This document shows positions 24,559-32,819 of a stretch of 64,000 bases of DNA, piece by piece. Every line of letters begins with the position of its first letter. Positions within the stretch are counted from its first letter, which is position 1. Location of the stretch: contig NZ_JBHZGK010000001.1 of the NCBI RefSeq assembly GCF_051900425.1, positions 372,001 to 436,000 of the forward strand, given 5' to 3'. The DNA comes from Frateuria_A sp051900425. GTDB taxonomy: Bacteria > Pseudomonadota > Gammaproteobacteria > Xanthomonadales > Rhodanobacteraceae. Under the pieces are notes generated by a model. That model made no database searches, was not told the origin of the DNA, and saw only the letters and a list, made by a program, of their open reading frames with translations. The position numbers were made by a program, and so were the translations under genes.

Positions 24559-26433
24559 TCAGGCCGGCAGGGCGACCAACTGGTCCTGCACCTGGTTGAT
24601 CGCGTCGCGGATGCGCTTGCTGAACACCGAGTCGTCGTGGTGGATCAGCACCAGCCGCTCGGTGGCGCGCGTCATCGCCACGTAGAGCAGGCGCGCCTCC
24701 TCGGCCTCGTCCTTGCCTTCCTTGGGCAACGACCCCAGGCCCGGGATGATCACGAACGGGAACTCCAGCCCCTTGCTCGAATGCATCGTGACCAGCTTCA
24801 CCGTGTCACCGACGGCGAACAGCGCGCCCTTGCCGCGGCCCTCGGCCAGCCGCGCGGGAATCCCCTCGCGTTCCAGCGCCTCGGCAAGCTTCTCGCCCTC
24901 CCACTGGTTGCGGAAGATCACCGCCATCTCCGACCACGGCCGGCCGTGCGCCTGTTCGTCACGCAACTGCGCGATCAGCACCGTGAGCTGGGCCGGCGCG
25001 GTCTCCACGCGGATCAGCTCCGGCACCGGGCCGCGGCGGCCGGCGCTCTCCGGGGCCACCAGCGGCACGCCGTCGCCGTCGTCGTCACGCTCGATGAGCA
25101 GTTCGTTGGCAAAGCCACGCGCCACCGCCAGGATCTCCAGCGTGTTGCGGTAGTTGAGCTTGAGGATGGTGGTGCGGCCCTGCGCCTGGATGCCCAGGCT
25201 CTTCCAGCTCACCTTGCGCCGGTCGGCCTTGCCGTAGATGTTCTGCGCGTCGTCATAGAGCACCAGCAGCGAATTGGTCGCCGGGTCGATCATCTGCACG
25301 ATCAGCTTGTACCAGTCCGGCTCGAAGTCGTGGCCTTCGTCGACCAGCACCGCGCCGTACTGGAAGCGCGGGATCTGGCCCTTGTCGACGCCGGCGATCA
25401 CCCGCTCGACCATCTGCGCGAAGAACCCGTCCGCGCCCTTCGGCGGCAATTCCACGTGGTAGGCCGTGAGCATCTTGTGGCACCACTTGTGGAAGTTGTA
25501 GACCTGCACTTTCTCGGCCAGCCCGCGCTCGCCGATCAGTTGTTCCAGCCGCGCGGCGAGCGTCTTGTTGTAGCAGAGCACGAGGATCGGCCGGTTCATC
25601 GCCCGCGCCAATTGCATGGCGCGGAAACCCAGGATCATGGTTTTTCCCGAGCCCGCGACGCCGTGAATGATCCGGTGCTCGTCGCCCAGCGAGCGCGCCA
25701 GCTGCTCCTGCTGTGCGTCCATCACCTTGACCAGTTCGGGGATCTGCAGCGGCCGCACCGCCGCGTCGGTCGGGCCGAACAGGCCGAACTGGCCGCTGCC
25801 GGCCTCCACCCGCAGCTCGGGGAACAGGTGCCAGCGCACGCGATCGATCTGCGGCAGCGTCATCGCAACCGGGAAGGCGTAGGGGAACATCGCCCACAGC
25901 CGCTCCTGGAAATCCTCCGACTCGACCGATTCGTAGAACTCGTCGCGGCAGATCGCCAGGTGCGCCGGGATCACCGCCTCCAGCCCGCCGTCCTCGAACT
26001 GCTTGCGGCTGATGTTGGACAGCACCACGCCCCACGCCCACGGCATGATGATCTTGCCGGCATGGCGGTGCCCCGGCGGGAAGCGCAGCGCCGGGTCGCG
26101 CTCGAGCACCACGCCGATCTCCAGTGCATAGGCGCGCGCCTGCAGCAGTGGGTGGTTCTCCTTCACCAGGCCACGCTCGGTGACCAGCGTGAACTGCGTA
26201 CTGTCGGCGTGCTGGATGGTCTCGGCCTTCCAGTCCTTCACCTCCAGCACCAGCAGCCCGCGGCGCGGGTGGAACACCACGAAGTCCGGGCGCCGCTGCT
26301 TCAGGCCGACCGGCACGTCGTACCAGAGCAGGTAGTCGTCCTCCAGCTTCTGTTCCAGCCGCTGGGCGAAGCGCTTCTCGCCCGCGGTCATGCGGGGCAG
26401 GCAGCTGTTGAGGGTCGGGATCAGGGTGGCCAT
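24559..26433 (-). CDS. NERD nuclease-domain protein fused to UvrD-like helicase
   Basis: A 624-residue protein. The N-terminal NERD (nuclease-related) domain lies at about 15-130 and includes RRPDFVVFHPRRGLLVLEVK, whose D...E-x-K pattern is the restriction-nuclease core. A superfamily 1 helicase follows: Walker A GVAGSGKT near 259, VDEGHD (DEAD-box-like) near 365, LNYRNT and a C-terminal VTMHSSKGLEFPFVI and LLYVAMTRAT. NERD-helicases are often linked to DNA repair or phage defence, but no partner gene is beside it. The ATG at 26433 is used; earlier codons are outside the conserved part. Confidence 0.9.
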   Translation of the reverse strand: MATLIPTLNSCLPRMTAGEKRFAQRLEQKLEDDYLLWYDVPVGLKQRRPDFVVFHPRRGLLVLEVKDWKAETIQHADSTQFTLVTERGLVKENHPLLQARAYALEIGVVLERDPALRFPPGHRHAGKIIMPWAWGVVLSNISRKQFEDGGLEAVIPAHLAICRDEFYESVESEDFQERLWAMFPYAFPVAMTLPQIDRVRWHLFPELRVEAGSGQFGLFGPTDAAVRPLQIPELVKVMDAQQEQLARSLGDEHRIIHGVAGSGKTMILGFRAMQLARAMNRPILVLCYNKTLAARLEQLIGERGLAEKVQVYNFHKWCHKMLTAYHVELPPKGADGFFAQMVERVIAGVDKGQIPRFQYGAVLVDEGHDFEPDWYKLIVQMIDPATNSLLVLYDDAQNIYGKADRRKVSWKSLGIQAQGRTTILKLNYRNTLEILAVARGFANELLIERDDDGDGVPLVAPESAGRRGPVPELIRVETAPAQLTVLIAQLRDEQAHGRPWSEMAVIFRNQWEGEKLAEALEREGIPARLAEGRGKGALFAVGDTVKLVTMHSSKGLEFPFVIIPGLGSLPKEGKDEAEEARLLYVAMTRATERLVLIHHDDSVFSKRIRDAINQVQDQLVALPA

Positions 26434-26610
26434 TCCGCGTCCGTTTGGGCTTTTTGCGTGGAAAGTAGCGGACCTGGGGGCGCTGTCAACGCTAAAGTCG
26501 CGCCAGCCAGCGCCGATACGACGGGCGACGACCGGGCAAGGAGCGCCATCGCGGACACGCGATATCAGGGCGGGAGCCATCGTCACGTTCGGGCGCGGGG
26601 AGAGCCCAGC

Positions 26611-27804
26611 ATGCCCATGCATATCGAAACGCTGTCGCTGATCAGTGCCGTCCAGTCGCTGGTGCTGGCCATCCTGCTGTGGGCCGGCACGCACGGCGGC
26701 CCCGGCGCCGCACGCACCAGCCTGAAGATGCGCGCCGGGGCACTGGCGGTCGAATCGGCTGCCTGGGGCATGCTGGCGGCGCAAGCCTGGGTGCACCCGG
26801 CGCAGCTGGTGCTGGGCGGCAACGCGCTCAACCTGATGGCGCAGGGCATGTCGGTGGTCGCGCTGCGCATGCTGCTGGGTGAATCGTTGCGCTGGCGCAC
26901 TGCGCTGGCGATCGGCGTGGTGGGCTGGCTGGGGGTGGCCTGGTTCGGGGTGGTCGAGGCGGACTACCGCATGCGCGTGCTGTGGGGTTCGGCCGCGATC
27001 CTGGCCGACATCGCGCTACGCATGCAGGCACTGCTGCGCGGCGGGCCGCGGCACAGTTCCCGGGCGCGGGTGGCGCTGGTGGTCATGAACGCCGCCGCGG
27101 CGCTGCTGCTGGTCTGGCGCAACGGCCAGTTGTGGTTCGACCTGAACCCGCCGGGGGACATCATCCAGCCCAGCACCGTCAACTACATCTACGTGTTGCT
27201 GTCGGGCATGCAGCCGTTGTTCCTCAGCATCGGCTTCCTGCTGCTCTACAACGAGACGCTGCAGCGCGAGCTGCACCAGCTGGCGCGGGTCGATCCGCTC
27301 ACCGGCGTGAAGAACCGCCTGGCGCTGACCGAGAACGCGACCCAGATGCTGTCCCAGGCCAATCGCGGGGGGCGCTCGATGGGCGTGCTGATGATCGATG
27401 CGGACCACTTCAAGAGCGTCAACGACCGCTTCGGCCATGGCGGTGGCGACAAGGTGCTGCTGGCGCTGGTGCGCAGCATCCGGGCGACGCTGCGCGCCGG
27501 CAACGTGATCGGGCGCATCGGCGGGGAGGAATTCGTGGTGCTGGCGCCCGACACCAGCCTGGAGCAGGCACTGGTGCTGGCCGAGCGCATCCGCGGCACG
27601 GTCGAGTCCACGCCACTGCTGGTGGACGGGCACCTGCTGCAGCTGACGGTATCGATCGGCGCCGCGGCGACCGAGCCCGGCGAGAGCGACGTGGGGGCCC
27701 TGCTGCAGCGCGCCGACGCGGCGCTGTACGCGGCCAAGCACGCTGGCCGCAACCGGGTGATGGCATCCGATCCGGCGCTGGTCGGGCGGCGCCTGCTGGC
27801 CTGA
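26611..27804 (+). CDS. Membrane diguanylate cyclase (GGDEF)
   Basis: A 397-residue protein with about six transmembrane helices (residues 8-215) and a C-terminal GGDEF domain. The domain begins RVDPLTGVKNRLAL, contains IDADHFKSVNDRFGHGGGDK, and has the active-site variant GGEEF near residue 303. It should make cyclic di-GMP from GTP, at a site facing the cytoplasm. No RxxD inhibitory site is evident. GGGAGAG lies upstream of the ATG at 26611. It diverges from the NERD-helicase. Downstream YajQ (29506-29988) belongs to a family with c-di-GMP-binding members. Confidence 0.93.
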   Translation: MPMHIETLSLISAVQSLVLAILLWAGTHGGPGAARTSLKMRAGALAVESAAWGMLAAQAWVHPAQLVLGGNALNLMAQGMSVVALRMLLGESLRWRTALAIGVVGWLGVAWFGVVEADYRMRVLWGSAAILADIALRMQALLRGGPRHSSRARVALVVMNAAAALLLVWRNGQLWFDLNPPGDIIQPSTVNYIYVLLSGMQPLFLSIGFLLLYNETLQRELHQLARVDPLTGVKNRLALTENATQMLSQANRGGRSMGVLMIDADHFKSVNDRFGHGGGDKVLLALVRSIRATLRAGNVIGRIGGEEFVVLAPDTSLEQALVLAERIRGTVESTPLLVDGHLLQLTVSIGAAATEPGESDVGALLQRADAALYAAKHAGRNRVMASDPALVGRRLLA

Positions 27805-27876
27805 TCCGCCGGCGGGCTCTCGGCCCATCTTCCCGTGCGACCGCGGTGGCTCAAGCCACTTGCGCCTTCTCTGCCG

Positions 27877-28302
27877 TCAGCCTTCCAGCGCGGCGTCGAG
27901 CGCGATGTCGGCGCGCAGCACCTTGGACACCGGGCAACCCTGCTTGGTCTCCTGCGCGATGCGCTGGAACGTGTCGGCATCGCTGCCCGGCACGCGGGCA
28001 CGGCAGTTCAGCGCGATGGTGGTGATGGCGAAGCCGTCGCCCTGCTTGTCCAGCGTCACCTGCGCCCTCGTCTCGATCCGCTCCGGCGTCAGCCCGGCGT
28101 TGCCCAGGCCCAGCGAGAGCGCCATCGAGAAACAGCCGGCCAGCGCGGCGCCGATCAGTTCCTCCGGGTTGGTGCCGGGACCGTCCTCGAAGCGCGACGC
28201 GAAGCCGAACGGTGCCTCGCGCAACACGCCGGTCTGCGTGGAGATGGTGCCCTGGCCGTCCTTCAGGCCGCCGGTCCAGGTGGCGGAAGCGGATTTCTTC
28301 AT
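27877..28302 (-). CDS. osmC: OsmC family peroxiredoxin-like protein
   Basis: A 141-residue OsmC-type hydroperoxide reductase. The two redox cysteines are visible: AALAGCFSMALSLGL (first) and ETKQGCPVSKVL (second). The N-terminus KKSASATWTGGLKDGQG matches the OsmC subgroup rather than Ohr. The ATG at 28302 is used; the upstream frame is not conserved. It converges on the diguanylate cyclase and diverges from a small GNAT gene. Confidence 0.92.
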   Translation of the reverse strand: MKKSASATWTGGLKDGQGTISTQTGVLREAPFGFASRFEDGPGTNPEELIGAALAGCFSMALSLGLGNAGLTPERIETRAQVTLDKQGDGFAITTIALNCRARVPGSDADTFQRIAQETKQGCPVSKVLRADIALDAALEG

Positions 28303-28444
28303 GGCGTTTCCCTCGGGCTCGGATGGACGGGGCAGTGTGGGCGCCGCGCCATGCAGGCCACGCGAACGCACGCCGGCGACCGCTTCACGCGCGTTTTGCC
28401 AGCGCCAGCCGTAAGCTTCCGGCTTTCCATCGGCGAGCATCGGC

Positions 28445-28720
28445 ATGAGCTTCGACATCCGGCACGATCCCTCGGCCCAGCGCTTCGAAACCGTGGTGGA
28501 CGGCCAGCATTGCGAACTGGATTACCGCCTGTCCGGCAAGGTGATGACGATCACCCACACGGGCGTGCCGGTCGCCGTGGAAGGCCGCGGCATCGCCTCG
28601 GCGCTGACCCAGGCCGCGATGGAAGCCGCGCGCGCCCAGGGTTGGACCGTCGTGCCCGCCTGCGGCTATGCCGCGGCCTGGTTGCGCCGGCATCCCGAGT
28701 TTGCCGATCTGCAGGCCTGA
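28445..28720 (+). CDS. Small GNAT-like acetyltransferase (YjdJ type)
   Basis: A 91-residue protein of the short N-acetyltransferase group (PF14542). The acetyl-CoA loop EGRGIASALTQAAMEAAR and the end motif VPACGYAAAWLRRHPEF are clear. Family members acetylate unknown small substrates. It is separated from the DUF1345 gene by 75 bases. Confidence 0.88.
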   Translation: MSFDIRHDPSAQRFETVVDGQHCELDYRLSGKVMTITHTGVPVAVEGRGIASALTQAAMEAARAQGWTVVPACGYAAAWLRRHPEFADLQA

Positions 28721-28795
28721 TCGGGCGCTCCCGCCGTTGTGCCCGCCGTGCGGCCTCGGCCACACTGGCGCCGGCGCGCGGTCGCAGGAGGCCCG

Positions 28796-29476
28796 ATGAG
28801 CGATTCCCACCCCAACGGCAAGCGGCATCGCCGCCACGGGCTCGTCCATGCGTTGCGCGCGCGGCCCTCGCTGCTCCTCGGCGGCGTGGCGCTGCTGGTG
28901 GTGGCCGTCGGGGCGTGGGGGCTGGGCATGCATCCGGCGCCGGCGTTCCTGCTCGGCTTCGACGCCGGCGCGCTGTCCTTCATCGGCCTGCAACTGCGCG
29001 AGTTCCACCGGGCGACGCCCACCAGCATGCGCGAGAAGGCACGCCGCGAGGACGCCGGGCGCTGGGGCATCCTGTGGAGCGGGGTGGCGATCTCGACCGT
29101 GGTGCTGGTGGCGCTGGGCACCGAACTGGAGGCGGGCAAGACCGGCGGGCTGCCCGCCATCGTGGTGGCGGCCGCGAGCATCATGCTCAGCTGGGGCTTC
29201 CTCAACACGCTGTTCGCGCTGCATTACGCACACGGCTACTACGGCGGCTACGGCGAGCAGCACAAAGGGCTGGACTTTCCCGGAGGCGGCGAGCCCGATT
29301 ACTGGGACTTCGCCTATTTCGCCGTGGTGATCGGGATGACCTTCCAGGTGTCCGACGTGCAGGTCACCAGCCGCGAATTGCGCCGGATGGTGCTGGTGCA
29401 CGGCGTGATCGCCTTCTTCTTCAACGTGTTCATCGTGGCGGTCAGCGTGAACATCGTGGCCGGGCAGGGCGCGTAG
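28796..29476 (+). CDS. DUF1345 family integral membrane protein
   Basis: A 226-residue protein with about five transmembrane helices, including AFLLGFDAGALSFIGLQLRE and FNTLFALHYAHGYYGG-like segments, typical of the DUF1345 family. Function unknown; the family is found in alpha- and gammaproteobacteria. The ATG at 28796 has GGAGG about seven bases upstream. It converges on yajQ with 29 bases between the stops. Confidence 0.85.
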   Translation: MSDSHPNGKRHRRHGLVHALRARPSLLLGGVALLVVAVGAWGLGMHPAPAFLLGFDAGALSFIGLQLREFHRATPTSMREKARREDAGRWGILWSGVAISTVVLVALGTELEAGKTGGLPAIVVAAASIMLSWGFLNTLFALHYAHGYYGGYGEQHKGLDFPGGGEPDYWDFAYFAVVIGMTFQVSDVQVTSRELRRMVLVHGVIAFFFNVFIVAVSVNIVAGQGA

Positions 29477-29505
29477 GCAGGCAACTGCTGCGAGAAGGGT
29501 CGCAC

Positions 29506-29988
29506 TCAGTCGCGGAAGTTGTCGAACTGCAGCGGCAACTCGACCTCGGACTTGCGCAGCTGGGCGATCGCCAGTTGCAGGTCGTCGCGCTTCTTGCCGG
29601 TCACGCGCAGCTTGTCGCCGTTGATCTGCGCCTCGACCTTGAGATTGGCCGCCTTCAGCTCGGCCACCAGCTTCTTGGCCACCGGCTGCTCGATGCCCTG
29701 CTTGACGGTGATCTTCTGCCGCGCACCGCCCAGGTTCACCTCCGGCTCGGCCACGTCCAGTGCGCGGATGTCGATCTTCCGGCTGGTCAGCCGGCCGCGC
29801 AGGATGTCGAGCATCTGCTGCAGCTGGAAATCGCTGGGCGCGCGCTGGGTGATCACGTAGCCGTCCAGCTCGTAGCTGGCGTCGATACCCTTGAAGTCGA
29901 AGCGGTTGGCCAGCTCGCGGTTGGCCTGGTCGACCGCGTTGGTGAGTTCGTGCTTGTCCACTTCGGAGACGACGTCGAAGGAAGGCAT
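29506..29988 (-). CDS. yajQ: YajQ family nucleotide-binding protein
   Basis: A 160-residue cytoplasmic protein with the duplicated ferredoxin-like fold of YajQ. It begins MPSFDVVSEVDKHELTNAVD and carries the family segments FDFKGIDASYEL and VTGKKRDDLQLAIAQLR. In Xanthomonas a YajQ protein binds cyclic di-GMP and acts with a LysR regulator in virulence; whether this copy does so is inference. Length matches (163 in E. coli). It is divergent from the flavoprotein gene. Confidence 0.95.
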   Translation of the reverse strand: MPSFDVVSEVDKHELTNAVDQANRELANRFDFKGIDASYELDGYVITQRAPSDFQLQQMLDILRGRLTSRKIDIRALDVAEPEVNLGGARQKITVKQGIEQPVAKKLVAELKAANLKVEAQINGDKLRVTGKKRDDLQLAIAQLRKSEVELPLQFDNFRD

Positions 29989-30036
29989 GGTGGGCACCTG
30001 ATCGGGTTGGAAAGCGTCAAAGTGTAAGCGCTCGGC

Positions 30037-30042
30037 GATAAT
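30037..30042 (+). promoter_or_regulatory. -10-like element before the HI0933-type gene
   Basis: GATAAT followed by GTGCGGCC lies 37 bases before the ATG at 30080, in the 91-base gap shared with divergent yajQ. It is another instance of a -10 directly followed by GC-rich sequence. Weak on its own. Confidence 0.3.
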
Positions 30043-30079
30043 GTGCGGCCAGCGCCCGGTGCGCGCTCCCTGCCATTGA

Positions 30080-31255
30080 ATGAAAACCGACGTCCTCATC
30101 ATCGGCGCAGGTGCCGCCGGCCTCATGTGCGCGATCACCGCCGGCCAGCGCGGCCGGCGCGTGCTGGTGCTCGACCACGCCAACAAGCCGGGCAAGAAGA
30201 TCCTGATGTCCGGCGGCGGGCGCTGCAATTTCACCAACCTGGGCGTGACGCCGTCGAACTACCTGTCGGCCAACCCGCACTTTGCGAAGTCCGCGTTGGC
30301 TCGGTACACGCCGGCCGACTTCATCGCGCTGGTGGAGAAGCACCGCATCGCCTACCACGAGAAGGAGCTCGGCCAGTTGTTCTGCGACGACTCCTCCAAG
30401 CAGATCGTGCGCATGCTGCTGGACGAGTGCGCGGCCGCCGGCGTGCGCGTGGAGACCGGCTGCGCCGTGGAACGCGTGCGCCACGGCGAGGCCGGTTTCA
30501 GTGTGGCCACGGCGCGCGGTGAAGTGCATGCCCAGGCGCTGGTGGTGGCCAGCGGTGGGCTGTCGATTCCGAGCATGGGCGCCACCGGCTTCGGCTACGA
30601 ACTGGCGCGCCAGTTCGGCCACGCCGTGTTGCCCACGCGTGCCGGGCTTGTGCCGCTGACGTTGAGCGGCAAACATCAGGAGCGCTACGCGGAGCTGGCC
30701 GGCGTGGCGCTGGCGGCCGAGGCGCGCTGCGGCCGGCAGGCGTTCCGTGCGGGGCTCCTGTTCACCCATCGCGGCGTCAGTGGGCCATCGATCCTGCAGA
30801 TTTCCTCCTACTGGCACCCGGGCGAGGAGCTGCGGCTGGATCTGCTGCCTGACCGCGACGCCGCGGACTGGCTGCCTGCCCAGCGCGCGGCACGCCCGGC
30901 GGCCGAACTGAAGACCGTGCTGGGCGACGTGCTGCCGAAACGGCTCGCCCAGCGCCTGTGCGAGCTCGACTTCGGCAACCGCCCCATGCGCCAGTACCGC
31001 GAGGCGGAGCTGGCCGCGATCGGCACCCGCATCAACGACTGGCCGCTGGTCGCCAGCGGTACCGAGGGCTACCGCACCGCGGAGGTGACCCTCGGCGGCG
31101 TGGATACCGACGGCCTGTCCTCCAGCACCATGCAATCGAAGCTCGTGCCGGGGCTGTACTTCATCGGCGAGGTGGTCGACGTGACCGGCTGGCTGGGGGG
31201 CTACAACTTCCAGTGGGCGTGGGCATCGGGCCATGCCGCCGGCGAGGTGGCGTGA
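30080..31255 (+). CDS. HI0933/YhiN-type FAD-dependent oxidoreductase
   Basis: A 391-residue flavoprotein. The FAD dinucleotide motif is VLIIGAGAAGLMCAITAGQR (about 5-24), followed by the family motif KPGKKILMSGGGRCNFTN, and a second FAD contact near the end (GLYFIGEVVDVTGWLGGYN). The family (PF03486) is conserved but its reaction is undefined. It is followed by a palindromic repeat and the dehydrogenase gene. Confidence 0.93.
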   Translation: MKTDVLIIGAGAAGLMCAITAGQRGRRVLVLDHANKPGKKILMSGGGRCNFTNLGVTPSNYLSANPHFAKSALARYTPADFIALVEKHRIAYHEKELGQLFCDDSSKQIVRMLLDECAAAGVRVETGCAVERVRHGEAGFSVATARGEVHAQALVVASGGLSIPSMGATGFGYELARQFGHAVLPTRAGLVPLTLSGKHQERYAELAGVALAAEARCGRQAFRAGLLFTHRGVSGPSILQISSYWHPGEELRLDLLPDRDAADWLPAQRAARPAAELKTVLGDVLPKRLAQRLCELDFGNRPMRQYREAELAAIGTRINDWPLVASGTEGYRTAEVTLGGVDTDGLSSSTMQSKLVPGLYFIGEVVDVTGWLGGYNFQWAWASGHAAGEVA

Positions 31256-31269
31256 GCGCTGGAACCGCA

Positions 31270-31332
31270 GGCTGGGCTTGAGCCCACCGTTCCGGGGCGC
31301 CAGACGCCCGGTGGGCTGAAGCCGGTCCGGCG
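31270..31332. repeat. GCTGGGCTTGAGCCCACC repeat pair
   Basis: GCTGGGCTTGAGCCCACC and, about 30 bases on, GGTGGGCTGAAGCC form the arms of a loose foldback with an inner GGGGCGCCAGACGCCC hairpin. Same family as 32279-32347 and 1293-1322. It lies between two same-strand genes. Confidence 0.65.
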
Positions 31333-31401
31333 CGTCGCGTTTGCATGCCTTCAACACCGCCGGTGTTCCATTAACCGGCCGCTCCACCAGGAGAACTTCC
31401 C

Positions 31402-32283
31402 ATGAACATCGGCTTCCTCGGACTCGGCGCCATGGGCAGCGCCATGGCCAGCAACCTGCTCGCCGCAGGCCACGCGTTGACCGTGTGGAACCGTTCCGAA
31501 GGCCCCACCGAGCCGCTCGCCTCGCTCGGTGCCAAGGTCGCGCGCACGCCCGGGCGGGCGGTGCAGGGCCAGGTCGTGCACAGCATGCTGGCCAACGACC
31601 AGGCGGTGCGCGAGGTGTTCCTCGACGGTGGCGTGCTGGACGAGATGGATCGCGGCACCGTGCACGTCAACCACGCCACCATCTCGGTGGCGCTGGCACG
31701 CGAGCTGGCCCAGGCGCACGCGGAGCGCGGGCTGGGCTACGTCGCCGCGCCGGTGTTCGGTCGACCGGACATGGCCGCGGCGGCCAAGCTCAACATCGTG
31801 GTGGCGGGCCACCCGCACCTGGTCGAATCGGTGCGACCGCTGCTGGAGGTGCTGGGCAGCCGGCTGTGGCCCGTCGGCGAGGCGCCCGAGCGCGCCAACG
31901 TGGTGAAGCTGGCCGGCAACTTCATGCTCGCCTCGGCGATCGAAAGCATGGCCGAGGCCAGCGCGCTGACGCGGGCACATGGCGTCAGCGCGGCCGACTT
32001 CCTGGAGATCATGACCAACACCCTGTTCGCCGCGCCGGCCTACCAGGGCTACGGACGGCTGATCGCCGAAGAGCGCTACGCACCGCCGGGCTTCGCGTTG
32101 CCGCTGGGGCTGAAGGACGTCAACCTCGCGCTCGCCGCGGGGGAGGCGGCCCGGGTGCCGCTGCCGTTCGCCGGCGTGGTGCGCGATGCGCTGATCGAAG
32201 CGCTGGCCGGCGGCGGCGAGGGGCTGGACTGGGCGGCGCTGGCGCAGGTCGCCGCGCGCCGCGCACACCTCGATGGACCGTAG
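31402..32283 (+). CDS. 3-hydroxyisobutyrate dehydrogenase-family reductase
   Basis: A 293-residue NAD(P)-dependent beta-hydroxyacid dehydrogenase. The Rossmann motif is IGFLGLGAMGSAMASNLLAA (about 3-22), and the catalytic lysine lies in NVVKLAGNFML (about 168-178). TVHVNHATISVALARELA is the substrate-binding segment. Members include 3-hydroxyisobutyrate dehydrogenase, tartronate semialdehyde reductase and succinic semialdehyde reductases; the exact substrate is open. Its TAG stop is the first part of the next repeat. Confidence 0.9.
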   Translation: MNIGFLGLGAMGSAMASNLLAAGHALTVWNRSEGPTEPLASLGAKVARTPGRAVQGQVVHSMLANDQAVREVFLDGGVLDEMDRGTVHVNHATISVALARELAQAHAERGLGYVAAPVFGRPDMAAAAKLNIVVAGHPHLVESVRPLLEVLGSRLWPVGEAPERANVVKLAGNFMLASAIESMAEASALTRAHGVSAADFLEIMTNTLFAAPAYQGYGRLIAEERYAPPGFALPLGLKDVNLALAAGEAARVPLPFAGVVRDALIEALAGGGEGLDWAALAQVAARRAHLDGP

Positions 32284-32347
32284 GGTGGGCTTCAGCCCAC
32301 CGGCTTTCGCTGGTGATCAAGGTCGGTGGGCTGAAGCCCACCCTACG
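32279..32347. repeat. GTAGGGTGGGCTTCAGCCCACC foldback repeat
   Basis: GTAGGGTGGGCTTCAGCCCA and the matching right arm GTGGGCTGAAGCCCACCCTAC are inverted with 24 bases between the inner hairpins, so the whole 67 bases can pair. The TAG at 32281-32283 inside the left arm is the stop codon of the dehydrogenase gene. It could serve as a bidirectional terminator between this gene and the convergent YaiI gene. Confidence 0.9.
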
Positions 32348-32348
32348 C

Positions 32349-32819
32349 TCACTTACAAGCTCTTCGGCGCTGCTGCAGCCAGCGGTCGAGCTGGTTGGCG
32401 AAGGCCTGCCGGTCGCGCGCATGGAACGCCGCCGGGCCGCCGGTATCCACGCCGGCGCCGCGCAGCTCGTCCATGAAGTTGCGCATCGACAACCGCTGCG
32501 CGATGGTCTCGCGCGTGTACAGCTCGCCGCGCGGGTGCAGCGCCAGCGCGCCCTTGTCGATGGCCTGCGCGGCCAGCGGGATGTCCTGCGTCACCACCAG
32601 GTCGCCCGCGGCCAGTCGCTGCACGATCTCGTTGTCGGCCACGTCGAACCCGCCGGCCACCTGGATCGCCCGCACCCAGCGCGTGGACGGCGTGCGCAGC
32701 ATCTGGTTGGCGACCAGCGTCACCATCACCTGCGCACGTTCGGCCGCGCGGAACAGGATCTCCTTGATCGGCCCCGGGCAGGCGTCCGCGTCGACCCAGA
32801 TCTGCGGCGCGCCGCTCAC
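32349..32819 (-). CDS. UPF0178 family protein YaiI (DUF188)
   Basis: A 156-residue PIN-like fold protein of UPF0178. It begins with the conserved IWVDADACPGPIKEILFRAA, and has LVVTQDIPLAA and a C-terminal FMDELRG motif, all typical. The GTG at 32819 overlaps the PhzF TGA by four bases. Members are predicted metal-dependent nucleases of the PIN-like group, unproven. Translation is likely coupled to the PhzF gene. Confidence 0.9.
   Translation of the reverse strand: MSGAPQIWVDADACPGPIKEILFRAAERAQVMVTLVANQMLRTPSTRWVRAIQVAGGFDVADNEIVQRLAAGDLVVTQDIPLAAQAIDKGALALHPRGELYTRETIAQRLSMRNFMDELRGAGVDTGGPAAFHARDRQAFANQLDRWLQQRRRACK

Noticed and set aside
24355..26610. Plus-strand frame joined upstream of the diguanylate cyclase
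   Set aside because: It is antisense to the NERD-helicase. Only the part from 26611 has membrane and GGDEF features.
26434..26610. Riboswitch upstream of the diguanylate cyclase
   Set aside because: I looked for a conserved c-di-GMP riboswitch-like core in this gap and saw none. It holds only divergent promoters.
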